A stretch of 64,000 nucleotides of DNA, from contig JANLTP010000127.1 in assembly GCA_031363055.1 (NCBI GenBank), positions 155,295-219,294 of the forward strand. Reading direction: 5' to 3'. Positions 40,535 to 49,519 of this stretch are shown piece by piece. This DNA comes from JANLTP01 sp031363055. Its GTDB lineage: Bacteria; Pseudomonadota; Gammaproteobacteria; Burkholderiales; Burkholderiaceae_E. The notes beneath the pieces are model-generated. The model was given only the letters and a program-made list of their open reading frames with translations. It did not search any database and had not been told where the DNA came from. Position numbers and translations under genes: made by a program. How positions within the stretch are numbered: position 1 is the first letter of the stretch; the number at the start of each line of letters is the position of its first letter.

Positions 40535-41773
40535 ATGCCAATGACAGGCCGCGTCAAGGCCGACGCTTCGAACGCCCGGCCAGATGCCGTTTTGGCAAAC
40601 GCGGGCGCGCGGGCCGATGAGGCATTCTTGTCGTTACTGTCGCATGAGCTTCGCTCACCCCTGAATGCGATGGTCGGGTGGCTTCAAGTGTTGCGCTCTC
40701 CGAATACCAACCCATTGACCTCGGCGCGTGCTCTGGAGGGGCTCGACTCGGCGGTTCAACGGCAATGTCGCCTCGCCGAACAACTGCTCGACGCAATCCA
40801 CATTTTCTCGCCGCGATTCAGACTTCAACAATTGCCGGTAGCACTCGCCCCGCTGGTGGCTCGAGTGGTCGAGCAACTTTGGACGTCAGCCGACGTAAAA
40901 TCGATTCACTTTCGGGTGGCGCAGATCGATCCCGTGCTGATGGTATCGGTCGAGCCGGCACGAATGGCGGAAGCCCTGACCTATATTTTACAGAGTGTGA
41001 TTCTGCGTACCGCCACGGACGGCATCATCGAGGTTTCAGCGTCCTTGCAGGACCATCAAGTCGGCATCGAGATCAGGGATGGCAACCGGCCAAGCGTTGC
41101 GGTCAATCCAACGTCGAGCACCACGCTTGAACACCAAAGCGATGACCTGCGCCCTGGTCGCTATCTGGGTCCGGGGTTAGGTCTGAGTCTTGCTAACGCG
41201 CTGATCGAATTGCATGGAGGGACTCTGGAGCTGAACCTTCCAGCGGACGGCGGTCCAGTCAGCGTTAATCTCAGACTGCCCCGGGTTTCAAACCTGATGA
41301 AGGATCGGCGGGCAGTCGAACCTGTCATTGACCTGGTATCCAGCGAGCCATCGCAAGAACTGCCGCTCGCGGGTACAGCGGTACTTGTGCTGCGGGACGG
41401 CGTGGCCTGCATCGACGAAGCGTGCAGGCACTTGCGCGAGTTCGGCGCTTACGTCACCGCGGTAGACACACGTGAATCCGCCTTGGAACTTTACGCGCAG
41501 TGGGCAAAATCTGGCGGCGAGCGCTTGATGCTCTGGCCGCTATCCGTGGACGAACAATCCGATGTTGCAGCCATCAGTCGAATTCGGCATATTGAGTTTG
41601 AGTTCAGCTTGCCGCGCCTACCGGTCATTGCGCTTGCGACTGATGCCAAGCCGAATGGTTCCAAGGCTTTGGCTCGACGTCAATTGTTGAGCGCTGGCTT
41701 CGACCTCGAATTGCGCTTGCCAATCGCCCCCGCAACGCTGCTCGCAGCGCTCGCCCCGCTGCTGGGACGGTAA
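40535..41773 (+). CDS. Degenerate histidine kinase with pseudo-receiver
   Basis: A 412-residue protein without membrane helices. The HisKA domain is good (FLSLLSHELRSPLNAMVGW, His37). In the ATPase domain the N-box is altered (LTYILQSVILRT lacks the Asn that binds Mg-ATP) and the DxGxG box reads RDGNRP, although the GPGLGLSLANALIELHGG lid is present. The C-terminal ~120 residues (AVLVLRDGVACIDEACRHL...) follow receiver order but I see no phosphorylatable Asp. It may act as a phosphotransfer or phosphatase partner, not an active kinase. It is divergent from the NtrC-family regulator and has a sigma-54-type promoter. The antiporter gene starts six bases downstream. Confidence 0.8.
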   Translation: MPMTGRVKADASNARPDAVLANAGARADEAFLSLLSHELRSPLNAMVGWLQVLRSPNTNPLTSARALEGLDSAVQRQCRLAEQLLDAIHIFSPRFRLQQLPVALAPLVARVVEQLWTSADVKSIHFRVAQIDPVLMVSVEPARMAEALTYILQSVILRTATDGIIEVSASLQDHQVGIEIRDGNRPSVAVNPTSSTTLEHQSDDLRPGRYLGPGLGLSLANALIELHGGTLELNLPADGGPVSVNLRLPRVSNLMKDRRAVEPVIDLVSSEPSQELPLAGTAVLVLRDGVACIDEACRHLREFGAYVTAVDTRESALELYAQWAKSGGERLMLWPLSVDEQSDVAAISRIRHIEFEFSLPRLPVIALATDAKPNGSKALARRQLLSAGFDLELRLPIAPATLLAALAPLLGR

Positions 41774-41779
41774 TCCTTG

Positions 41780-43072
41780 ATGGCCTGGTTCCTGTTTCTC
41801 GGAGCCATTCTGGTCCTGATGGCCTTGTCCAATCGCTGGATTCAAGCTTGGCCAGTCTCGCCGGCCATTGCCTATCTAGCCGTCGGTGCCTTGTTCGGTC
41901 CCGCCGGATTCGCCCTGATCACCTGGTCATTGCGGGAACACGCTGCACTGTTCGAGACCATAACCGAGGTTGTAATCCTGATTTCCCTGTTTGCAATCGG
42001 ACTAAAGTTGCGTCTGGCATGGAATCATCCGGCCTGGCACGTGCCGGTGCGCCTGGCAACCGTCGGTATGCTCTTCACCATCGCGCTGACTGCGCTCGCC
42101 GCCTGGGCCTTGTTCGAGTTACCGATCGCAGCCTGTATCTTGCTGGGCGCTATCCTGGCGCCGACCGATCCGGTCCTGGCATCGGAAATTCAAACCCGGC
42201 ACGCCGAAGATCGCGACGCGGTACGCCTGTCACTGTCGGCCGAAGGCGGTATCAATGACAGCGCGGCATTGCCCGCTGTTTTGTTGGGGCTCGGGCTGCT
42301 CGGGCTTTATCCAATCGGTGAGTTGGGAGTGCAATGGCTACTGCGTGATCTGATCTGGGCGATCGGCGCCGGCCTCGCCATCGGCTGGTTATCTGGCCGC
42401 AGCGTGGCAACGCTCGTACTTTGGTTGCGGCAACGAGGACAGGCACTGGAGTTTGAAGAGTTTCTGGTGCTCGGCCTCATCGCACTGACTTACGGCGCGG
42501 CCCTGTCGTTTCAGGCGAATGGTTTTCTGGCCGTCTTCGCAGCCGGTTTGGCGGTGCGAGCCATTGAGCAACCGCCATCCACCGCCAACGCGCCGTCGCG
42601 CGAGAATGATCTGGCGCCAGGCATCACGGCCAAGCAGGCAGTTCGTGCTTTAACCAGCCGCCTGCTCGTTTTCACCGAGCAACTGGAACGTTTGGCCGAA
42701 GTGGTCGTGGTGCTTCTGATCGGAGCCTTGCTGACCGATATTGACTGGTCGCTGACGTTGGTCTTGTTCGTGATCCTTATGTTGCTGGTGATACGTAAAG
42801 CAGCCGTCACCTTGGTGCTGATCGGCACACCGCTTCAGCAGTCGCAACGGCGACTATTGGGCTGGTTTGGCATTCGCGGCGTTGGTTCGCTCTACTACCT
42901 GAGCTTCGTATTGGCACGGGAGATGCCCGCACCCTTGGTGGGACCCTTGATTGATGCAACCCTGGCAACAGTGGCGGCGTCTATCCTGTTGCACGGCGTA
43001 TCCGCAACACCGGTCATGCAGCGTTATGAGGCGGCACGATTGCGTCGACGAGCGCGTGCTTCGCATTCCTGA
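41780..43072 (+). CDS. CPA-type cation:proton antiporter
   Basis: A 430-residue membrane protein with about 12 helices, exchanging Na+ or K+ for protons. Family motifs are LGAILAPTDPVLASEIQ and LSAEGGINDSAALPAVLLGLG; the Asn-Asp pair in the second is the CPA1 (electroneutral) ion-binding signature. Late motifs FGIRGVGSLYYLSFVLA are also typical. The ion cannot be assigned. The ATG at 41780 directly follows a TTG at 41777; either gives nearly the same protein. It probably shares a transcript with the upstream degenerate kinase. Confidence 0.9.
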   Translation: MAWFLFLGAILVLMALSNRWIQAWPVSPAIAYLAVGALFGPAGFALITWSLREHAALFETITEVVILISLFAIGLKLRLAWNHPAWHVPVRLATVGMLFTIALTALAAWALFELPIAACILLGAILAPTDPVLASEIQTRHAEDRDAVRLSLSAEGGINDSAALPAVLLGLGLLGLYPIGELGVQWLLRDLIWAIGAGLAIGWLSGRSVATLVLWLRQRGQALEFEEFLVLGLIALTYGAALSFQANGFLAVFAAGLAVRAIEQPPSTANAPSRENDLAPGITAKQAVRALTSRLLVFTEQLERLAEVVVVLLIGALLTDIDWSLTLVLFVILMLLVIRKAAVTLVLIGTPLQQSQRRLLGWFGIRGVGSLYYLSFVLAREMPAPLVGPLIDATLATVAASILLHGVSATPVMQRYEAARLRRRARASHS

Positions 43073-43139
43073 TAGCCTTTCGTAGGTTGCAGCGGTCAAG
43101 AGCCGGCTCGGTAACTATCTCATATCAAGGCGAGGTCCA

Positions 43140-45422
43140 ATGGCGGCCCATACAAATACAGAACTTTCTGACGCACAAGCGCTCCATCCGTCCTCCGGTA
43201 TATCGCTGAAACACCACTTGCTACGGCTGGTCGGCTTTGCCGTGGTGCCGATTGTTCTGCTGACCCTGGTGTTATTGGGGTACCTGGTCTCGATCCAGCG
43301 CGATTCGATGAGGCAAGCAATTCTTGAGAAAGCTCGATTGGCCTCGGTCGCTATCGACCGTGAGTTGGCCGCCGCAGCCGCCATTGTGAACACTATCGCT
43401 GAATCGCCACTGGTCGACGATGGCGATTTTTTCAGAATCTACGAGTTTGCCCAGCGCTCGGTCGTCAGACGTCCGAATACGAGGATTCTCATGATTGACG
43501 CCAACGGTACTCAACTGTTTGATACTTCACAAAAGTTTGGCGTACCGCTGCAGAATGTTTTCTCCGATGCCTCGGGCAACAGCGTGCCTGCGCAGGCGAG
43601 CTGGCGGGAAGTTTTTCGAAGCGCAAAACCACAGTACTCGGATCTGGTTGCCGACACCGCAGCAACCGACATGAGCAGCATCAACCGTTCGAACATCTCC
43701 TACCGCATGCCGATCCTGCGATTCGGCCGCGTGCAGTATGTCCTCGCCATTATTTTTGCGCCATCGGATCTGACCAACTTGTTAAAGTTGCAACAGAGCG
43801 AGGACCGGGAATTGATTGCCCTCGTCGATCGCGGCGGACTCATCGTAGCTCGTAATGTCGGCGCAGAACGATATGTCGGACAACCTGCCTCGGCATCGCT
43901 GCTGGCTTCAATGCAACTGGTCGCCGACCGCGGTGTCAATCGCGGCGAGGCCCTCGGCGGCGAGGAGGTCTTGTATGCCTATCGTCGTTCCGCATTGACC
44001 GGTTGGACCGTTGCGGTAGCGGCGCCGGTCAGTTTGGCATACGCGCCGCTGCGCGGTTCAATTGCTGGCTGGGGTACCTTGGTACTGGGCCTGATTGCCC
44101 TGGCTGTCTGGCTTGCGCGCAGAACCTGGAAAGAAGTCGGCACCCCCCTGATTGCATTGGCGAATAATGCCGGCGCATTCGAGCGCGGCGAATCGGTGTT
44201 GTTGCCGAACTCCAGAATTCGCGAGGTACAGAACTGCAGTCGCGCCTGGACCATTGCGATTCAGGCCGAAAAGGCACGCCGCGTGCAGGAACAATTAAGA
44301 CTGGTCGCGGAGGCCCGGCGGCAGGAGTCGGAAAGAGTCAGTCACGAGAAAGATCGGCTACTAGCGGCCTTGAGTCATGAGCTGCGCAATCCCCTGGGCG
44401 CGATTGCCAATAGCGCCTACATTCTCGAGCGCATTGCACCCGACGAGGAGCGGTTGAAAGCGCCGATTGCAATCATTCGTCGCCAATCCGAACATCTGTG
44501 TCGTCTGATTGAAGACATGCTGGATCTGGCCCGCGCGACCTTCGGAAAAATGCCGATTGAACGCAGGCCAGTTGATTTGATGTCGATAGTTCGCGAGACG
44601 GTGTCAGCCTATGACTTCGGGACCGATCGACAATCTCGCATCGAGGTTTCGGGGCTGTCCGCCTGGGTCGAAGGTGACGCCACGCGACTGGGACAAGTAC
44701 TGCGTAATCTTCTGGACAACGCCCTCAAATTCTCACCCCAAAACGGCAAGATCCATATCCACGTGTCAACCGAGGGCGGCGAAGCGCTATTGATTGTTTC
44801 CGATCAAGGCACGGGTATTCCGGCAGCGATGATTGATCGGTTATTCGACGCGTTTGTACAAAACGAGCAAACTCTCGCCCGCACCCAAGGCGGTCTCGGT
44901 CTAGGCTTGGCGCTGGTTCGCGAGATCGTTGAAATGCATGGTGGCAGCGTATCGGTTGCGAGCCCCGGCGAGAATCAAGGCGCTGCTTTCACCGTGCGGA
45001 TTAAATCATGCGCACAAGCACCCACCGTGGTCAGCGCGGCCGTGCGGGAAACGTCGACCAACCGTTGCATCTTGATCATCGAGGATCAGAACGATGCGCG
45101 GATCAGCCTGCAGCGTCTGCTCGAAGAAATGGGCCATCTGGTTTACAGCGCCAGTGACGGTCTGGACGGAATTGAGCGTCTCAGCGCACTCATGCCGGAT
45201 CTGGCGCTGGTGGACATCGGCTTGCCCGGCCTCGACGGGCTCGCTCTGGCCAGGCGCGTTCGAGAGAATCAAATCTTGTCAAAAGTGCGACTGATCGCGC
45301 TCACCGGCTACAGCGAAGCCGCGCTGCGCCAGGAGGCGCTGAGCGCGGGCTTCGCTCAGGTTCTGTTAAAGCCGGTTCGTCCAGAAGAACTGCAAAAAGT
45401 TCTGGCGTACAAATCAACTTGA
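43140..45422 (+). CDS. Membrane-bound hybrid sensor histidine kinase (dCache-type sensor)
   Basis: A 760-residue hybrid kinase. A membrane helix at about 30-50 (FAVVPIVLLTLVLLGYLV) and another at about 308-326 (GWGTLVLGLIALAVWLA) flank a ~255-residue periplasmic sensor with a dCache-like layout. Then come a HAMP-like linker with coiled coil, HisKA (His near 413, LSHELRNPLGAIAN), HATPase (NLLDNALKFS, DQGTGI, GGLGLGLAL) and a receiver (Asp near 692 in LALVDIGLPGLDG; Lys in LLKPVRP). All catalytic boxes look intact. It detects an unknown external small molecule; no DNA-binding partner is adjacent. GAGG lies before the ATG. Confidence 0.92.
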   Translation: MAAHTNTELSDAQALHPSSGISLKHHLLRLVGFAVVPIVLLTLVLLGYLVSIQRDSMRQAILEKARLASVAIDRELAAAAAIVNTIAESPLVDDGDFFRIYEFAQRSVVRRPNTRILMIDANGTQLFDTSQKFGVPLQNVFSDASGNSVPAQASWREVFRSAKPQYSDLVADTAATDMSSINRSNISYRMPILRFGRVQYVLAIIFAPSDLTNLLKLQQSEDRELIALVDRGGLIVARNVGAERYVGQPASASLLASMQLVADRGVNRGEALGGEEVLYAYRRSALTGWTVAVAAPVSLAYAPLRGSIAGWGTLVLGLIALAVWLARRTWKEVGTPLIALANNAGAFERGESVLLPNSRIREVQNCSRAWTIAIQAEKARRVQEQLRLVAEARRQESERVSHEKDRLLAALSHELRNPLGAIANSAYILERIAPDEERLKAPIAIIRRQSEHLCRLIEDMLDLARATFGKMPIERRPVDLMSIVRETVSAYDFGTDRQSRIEVSGLSAWVEGDATRLGQVLRNLLDNALKFSPQNGKIHIHVSTEGGEALLIVSDQGTGIPAAMIDRLFDAFVQNEQTLARTQGGLGLGLALVREIVEMHGGSVSVASPGENQGAAFTVRIKSCAQAPTVVSAAVRETSTNRCILIIEDQNDARISLQRLLEEMGHLVYSASDGLDGIERLSALMPDLALVDIGLPGLDGLALARRVRENQILSKVRLIALTGYSEAALRQEALSAGFAQVLLKPVRPEELQKVLAYKST

Positions 45423-45433
45423 CGCAAAACGTA

Positions 45434-45805
45434 TTATCCGGCGCCGACCGACAATTGATTGTCAACAGCCCGGACTCCGGGGACGTTCTGAACTGCCGCC
45501 AAGACGCGATCGATCATCGCACGGTCGGGTAAATTGCCCTTCAGCATGACTCGGCCGTCGCGCGTTTCGACCGAGATCTTGGTGCTGCTTACTTTATCGG
45601 TGGCCAACAGTGCGGCCTTGACTTTCGCGGTCGTGGCGGTGTCGGCTGCAGCTTCCGAAGTTGACGAACTCGGTCTTGAACTTGTACCCGGAGTCGCAGT
45701 GGACGGCGCGGGCAAGTCACTGCGCGGCGTCGTGGATTTGTTATCACAGGCGCTGATGGTCAATGCCATTGCAATGGCGGCGCTAACGGTCAAAAGTTTT
45801 TTCAT
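45434..45805 (-). CDS. BON-domain lipoprotein
   Basis: A 123-residue lipoprotein: signal peptide MKKLLTVSAAIAMALTISAC with a clean lipobox (Cys20), a Ser/Pro/Thr-rich tether (about 25-55), then one BON domain (TAKVKAALLATDKVSSTKISVETRDGRVMLKG, VRAVDNQLSV). BON domains occur in OsmY-like periplasmic stress proteins and bind membranes or other envelope parts. Its end nearly touches the convergent hybrid kinase (11 bases). Probably periplasmic and stress-related. Confidence 0.88.
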   Translation of the reverse strand: MKKLLTVSAAIAMALTISACDNKSTTPRSDLPAPSTATPGTSSRPSSSTSEAAADTATTAKVKAALLATDKVSSTKISVETRDGRVMLKGNLPDRAMIDRVLAAVQNVPGVRAVDNQLSVGAG

Positions 45806-45844
45806 GTGGAAACCTCGTTAAAAAGTAAGTGGAAGATGGGTGAA

Positions 45845-46030
45845 CTACTTCGCATGGGTTTTCGCGCGTCCGGTATCGGGTTCATGCGCGCCGCGTCGGG
45901 TCAGATTTTCTTCCTTGCGCTTCTGCGGCAGTTTGAGGGTGGTGCGCTCGCCGCGCTCCTTGAGCAAGTCAGAATCAGGTTGATCAGGCATGGTCATTCC
46001 GGTTTGCGCAGGGTCGTTGCTTTTCGTCAT
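45845..46030 (-). CDS. Small charged hypothetical protein
   Basis: A 61-residue, highly charged, probably unstructured protein without a hydrophobic segment. I trust it because a strong AAGGAGA ribosome site sits eight bases before the ATG. It lies 39 bases upstream of the BON lipoprotein gene in the same direction, so the two could share a transcript. No family recognised. Confidence 0.6.
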   Translation of the reverse strand: MTKSNDPAQTGMTMPDQPDSDLLKERGERTTLKLPQKRKEENLTRRGAHEPDTGRAKTHAK

Positions 46031-46260
46031 CGATAGATCTCCTTGAGATGATTAAATTTATGGGATGCTATGAAAGCGCACAGCACATGACAGTGCGGGC
46101 GCAAGACTCATGCCCAGCGCAAGAGCGCCCCCCTCGGCAACCGCTTCACCGATTCGAGACAGCTTGAGTTCCTACGCGAGAACTCGGCACTATCCGTCAT
46201 GACTTTATTTTTTTCCAAAGTAAAAAGTGGCATTACTGTCCATTTCAATTCAGGAAAAAA

Positions 46261-46692
46261 ATGTCTTTATCCAACGACTCTCGTACTTGCGGGCCAATGA
46301 GTTCGGAGGCCGGGAGCGGAATCCACCTGATTGGCGAATGGTCGGGCTGCCGTGTCAGAAACGGGATACTGACTCGGGCCAGCGATCTGGCAGGCCTGTG
46401 CGTCGTCGCCGCTCGGGAAGTTGGGCTGACAGTGGTGGGGCAAAGCGCCCATCAGTTCGAGCCAGAGGGTGCGACTGTCGTGATCTTGCTGGCTGAATCG
46501 CATCTAGCCATTCATACCTGGCCGGAACTCGCGTTCGTAACTGCCGATGTATTTGTCTGCAATCTCACGGACGACAACGAGGCTAAGGCTTGGGCACTCT
46601 GGGAGCGGCTCAAAATAGACTTTTCGCCAACTTTCGAGCGCCTGACTTCAGTTAACCGCAGCAAACCGCAGCTTTGCGCACAGGCGGCTTGA
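46261..46692 (+). CDS. speD: S-adenosylmethionine decarboxylase proenzyme
   Basis: Produces decarboxylated S-adenosylmethionine, the aminopropyl donor for spermidine. A 143-residue class 1B (SpeH-like) proenzyme: the self-cleavage site is Glu79-Ser80 in LLAESHLAIHTWPE, where Ser80 becomes the pyruvoyl group. His85 and Cys100 (DVFVCN) are the processing and catalytic residues. The conserved HLIGEWSGC block begins at 22; the first ~20 residues are extra, so the ATG at position 13 could be the real start. Its partner speE lies 274 bases downstream on the opposite strand. Confidence 0.92.
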   Translation: MSLSNDSRTCGPMSSEAGSGIHLIGEWSGCRVRNGILTRASDLAGLCVVAAREVGLTVVGQSAHQFEPEGATVVILLAESHLAIHTWPELAFVTADVFVCNLTDDNEAKAWALWERLKIDFSPTFERLTSVNRSKPQLCAQAA

Positions 46693-46699
46693 CCCTTTC

Positions 46700-46975
46700 A
46701 TGATCTGCATCGAACCAGGACTGTACGTACGGGTTGTGGAGTATTTGAATGGCCCGCATCCCCGTCCACTTGCCAGCGGATTCAGCGAATCCAATGCCTA
46801 TCGGGTAATGGGCCTCTACAACCCAGCCGAAACCAGTGAGGGTTATTTTATTTTGTCCAATGATCGAGACGAAATCTGGTACATCTCACAGCGCCATTTC
46901 AGAACGGTCGCGATCATGTCCAATACCTCACTGTTACGCGTGCCGTTGCCGGCGGCTAGCTGTTGCTCAAGCTGA
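46700..46975 (+). CDS. Hypothetical protein between speD and speE
   Basis: A 91-residue protein seven bases after speD, so likely co-transcribed. The middle (AYRVMGLYNPAETSEGYFILSNDRDEIWYISQRHFRTVAI) looks like a small beta-barrel-type domain; there is no signal or membrane segment. No family recognised. Its last nine bases overlap the end of the convergent speE gene. A link to polyamine control is suggested only by position. Confidence 0.6.
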   Translation: MICIEPGLYVRVVEYLNGPHPRPLASGFSESNAYRVMGLYNPAETSEGYFILSNDRDEIWYISQRHFRTVAIMSNTSLLRVPLPAASCCSS

Positions 46976-47854
46976 TTGCAGGAGTCGATCGACGAACGGT
47001 GGCTGTGCGAACATGGCCACGTGCGTATCTGGACAGTAATACTGCAGATCACGAATACCTCGAGACAGCATCCGAGTACTGAGGGTCGACGCAGTCGTCC
47101 GACGCGGATCTTCCGCCTGGGAGGCACTGATCATCATCCAGACCCCGCCGGCATGCGGCGTCGGTACCAGGTACGGTGCCACCACTTTGAAGTGCCGTCG
47201 CAGTTTCTGGACCACATTGACGACTATGTCGGGCCGCAATACCGGCGAAGCAACTTGCAGGGACATCAGGCCACGCGGGCTCAGATGCTGGGCGCAAAGT
47301 CCATAAAATTCATCGCTGTACAGTTCATTGGCCAGCGGCGCCGGGTCGGTCAAGTCAAGTACAAGAAGGTCCCATTGGTCACTGGACTGACGCAGAAATT
47401 GCGCGCCATCCTGAATGTGAACGGACAATCGGGAGTTGTTTGGCGTATTCAGCGTGCCGCCATGAATATTGCCCAGGAACTCCTTCGCGGTTGCGATCAC
47501 CAAGGCGTCGATTTCAACCAGGCAGATGTTTTTGATCGTTGCATGCTTGAATAATTGTTTGACGCTGCCGCCATCGCCACCACCGATGATCAAGGCGCTG
47601 CAAGGGTTTGAGTGACACAAGGCGTTCGGGTGGACAAGCGCTTCGTGATAAAAAAATTCGTCTCGCTCGGTGCACATGAACGTATCGTCGAGCATCAGCA
47701 CCCGGCCGTGAGCTTCGGTCTCGTAAACCCGAACCCGCTGATAGGGACTGACTTTGTCCACCAAGGTCCGCGAGGCCAGCATGCCATGGATGGCGCCAGG
47801 GGCGCCAGCTTCCAGTAGCCATTGGACCCGGACTTCGCCTGATTCACTTGACAC
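46967..47854 (-). CDS. speE: Spermidine synthase
   Basis: Transfers the aminopropyl group from decarboxylated S-adenosylmethionine to putrescine. 295 residues, standard length. The N-terminal beta domain contains LVDKVSPYQRVRVYETEAHGRVLMLDD; the Rossmann domain shows ALIIGGGDGGSVKQLFKH and CLVEIDALVI; the catalytic aspartates lie in LLVLDLTDPAPLANELYS. It faces speD tail to tail with a small gene between. Confidence 0.95.
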   Translation of the reverse strand: MSSESGEVRVQWLLEAGAPGAIHGMLASRTLVDKVSPYQRVRVYETEAHGRVLMLDDTFMCTERDEFFYHEALVHPNALCHSNPCSALIIGGGDGGSVKQLFKHATIKNICLVEIDALVIATAKEFLGNIHGGTLNTPNNSRLSVHIQDGAQFLRQSSDQWDLLVLDLTDPAPLANELYSDEFYGLCAQHLSPRGLMSLQVASPVLRPDIVVNVVQKLRRHFKVVAPYLVPTPHAGGVWMMISASQAEDPRRTTASTLSTRMLSRGIRDLQYYCPDTHVAMFAQPPFVDRLLQSA

Positions 47855-47905
47855 TGGTGTTCCTTATTTTGGGCCAATGCAATTTGACCTGCTGGTAGCT
47901 TGCCA

Positions 47906-49519
47906 TTACCTGCGGTCCCAGAACCGATGGGTCGCGATCAACACACGAGCCAGCAACAAAAAATCGGCATCGACTTTCTCCGCGCACCAGACACCTTGCG
48001 CGGGTTCGCTATCCAGCTCGATGTTTGCAGCACTGAGCTGAGCCCGGCCGCGGGCGCCAATGGCGATAATCGGCTTCTGATGTCGATGTGCGTGCGCGAC
48101 AAACTGCGCCAACGGGTCGGATTGTTCGGCAGGGATCTGCGGCGGGTCGCCATCGCAGACAATGACGGCGTCAAACAATACCGAATCGCTGGACGCAATA
48201 TCTGCGTCCGCTTCAACCGCGATTGAGTCGCCCTTGCAGACGATTTCCAGTGCAGGCGCTAAAACTTTCGCGATCGCACCCTCTTCGGCCATTGCGATGC
48301 GCAATTCGTTCAGAATCTCCCGATCAATTCCGTCGCTGACCAACAGCGCAATACGCCGTGAGCGTATTCCTTCAGAAGCGATGACGTCGACTGGAGGTTC
48401 GGCTTTTGCGGTCTCGATGAACCGCAGAGCCGCTGGCCGATCCGATGCCTTGGTACTGCCCGAAACGCCGAGCATATTTGCGACCTGTTCTGCCAATGGC
48501 GTTGCCACATTGGCGAGTAGATCAATGTAGTGTCGTTGTGTGTTGATACTGGCGAAGTTTGATAACTCGAACTTGAGAGCGAGCACGATTCGCGCACGCT
48601 CAGACAGCGTCAAACTGTTCCAGAACCCAGCGGCCCGGGAATAAGAGTCTGCCTGTGAAGAACTGTTCGGATCAGAGTTTGGTAGCACCGTATCCGCACC
48701 AGGTTCAATGCCCGGAATCACATTAAGCGGTGAATAGGTAAATTGCCGCATATCTTGAGTTGCAACCATCGGATTACGATCAAGAACCATTCGTCCAATC
48801 GGCGTGACAGTGCTCACACCCTGCTTTACGGTACCCACATCCTCAGCCAAAGAGTCGCTTACAAGCTGCACACCCAGTTCCCATTCCGGGTGATGACCGC
48901 GATCGATCGCGTCGTACAAGTCGCGCCGCAGATATTCGGAATCGAGATCAGCTATCTGGCTGGCCTCTTCTCGCAATAAGAAGTGTCGACCCAGCAACGG
49001 TCTCCAATGGAATCTGACCAACCTGAGCTCGCCGCTGTCACTGGTCATTCGCAAAGTGTCAGACCCGAAGCCTTGCATCATGCGGAAACTTCGCGGTAAC
49101 GCCTGATCCGACATCGCCCAGAGAACGGCTGGGACCGCGGCGGGCAGATTGGTTAGCGAATGCCAAAGGGACTGGCGCGGGTTCGATTGCAAGATCGCGG
49201 CAAACGGAAGCACCTGCGGCGCCAGGTTCGCCGCAAGATTGCTGCCCAGGATATCGAATGTGCCTTGGCAGGTATTGAACTTGACGTTAAATTCATGAAC
49301 ATTCGCAATGACGTCTGCCGTTCCTGAGATCGAGTTCGTCCGCCCGAAAACTGCCGTTACTTCGACTGCTTTTTCAGGGTCCTGCAAAAAGTCTGCCTGG
49401 CAAAGATCGCCCATCCCTCGATAAATTTTGAACCAGCCGTGCGCAGCCGCAAACGCAGTTGACTTGCTGGCTGGCGAAACCGCCTTTCCGGCAGCTTTCT
49501 GAACGGAAGAACGAGCCAT
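47906..49519 (-). CDS. Catalase-fold protein without heme-binding residues, with DJ-1-like C terminus
   Basis: A 537-residue relative of large-subunit (HPII-type) catalases. Clear homologous blocks are VLWAMSDQALPRSFRMMQGFG, LVRFHWRPLLGRHF, DLYDAIDRGHHPEWELGVQL, RMVLDRNP and a late FWNSLTLSERARIVLALKFEL, then a DJ-1/PfpI-like domain (about 395-537, RIALLVSDGIDREIL...). But the N-terminal strand with the distal catalytic His is missing, the expected active-site Asn block reads DILGSNLAANLAP, and the segment of about 100 residues that carries the heme-ligating Tyr is deleted after VIPGIEPG. It should not bind heme or break down peroxide normally. The frame is intact over 1.6 kb, so it is a retained protein, not a fresh pseudogene. 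A GGAGGG site precedes the ATG. Confidence 0.8.
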   Translation of the reverse strand: MARSSVQKAAGKAVSPASKSTAFAAAHGWFKIYRGMGDLCQADFLQDPEKAVEVTAVFGRTNSISGTADVIANVHEFNVKFNTCQGTFDILGSNLAANLAPQVLPFAAILQSNPRQSLWHSLTNLPAAVPAVLWAMSDQALPRSFRMMQGFGSDTLRMTSDSGELRLVRFHWRPLLGRHFLLREEASQIADLDSEYLRRDLYDAIDRGHHPEWELGVQLVSDSLAEDVGTVKQGVSTVTPIGRMVLDRNPMVATQDMRQFTYSPLNVIPGIEPGADTVLPNSDPNSSSQADSYSRAAGFWNSLTLSERARIVLALKFELSNFASINTQRHYIDLLANVATPLAEQVANMLGVSGSTKASDRPAALRFIETAKAEPPVDVIASEGIRSRRIALLVSDGIDREILNELRIAMAEEGAIAKVLAPALEIVCKGDSIAVEADADIASSDSVLFDAVIVCDGDPPQIPAEQSDPLAQFVAHAHRHQKPIIAIGARGRAQLSAANIELDSEPAQGVWCAEKVDADFLLLARVLIATHRFWDRR

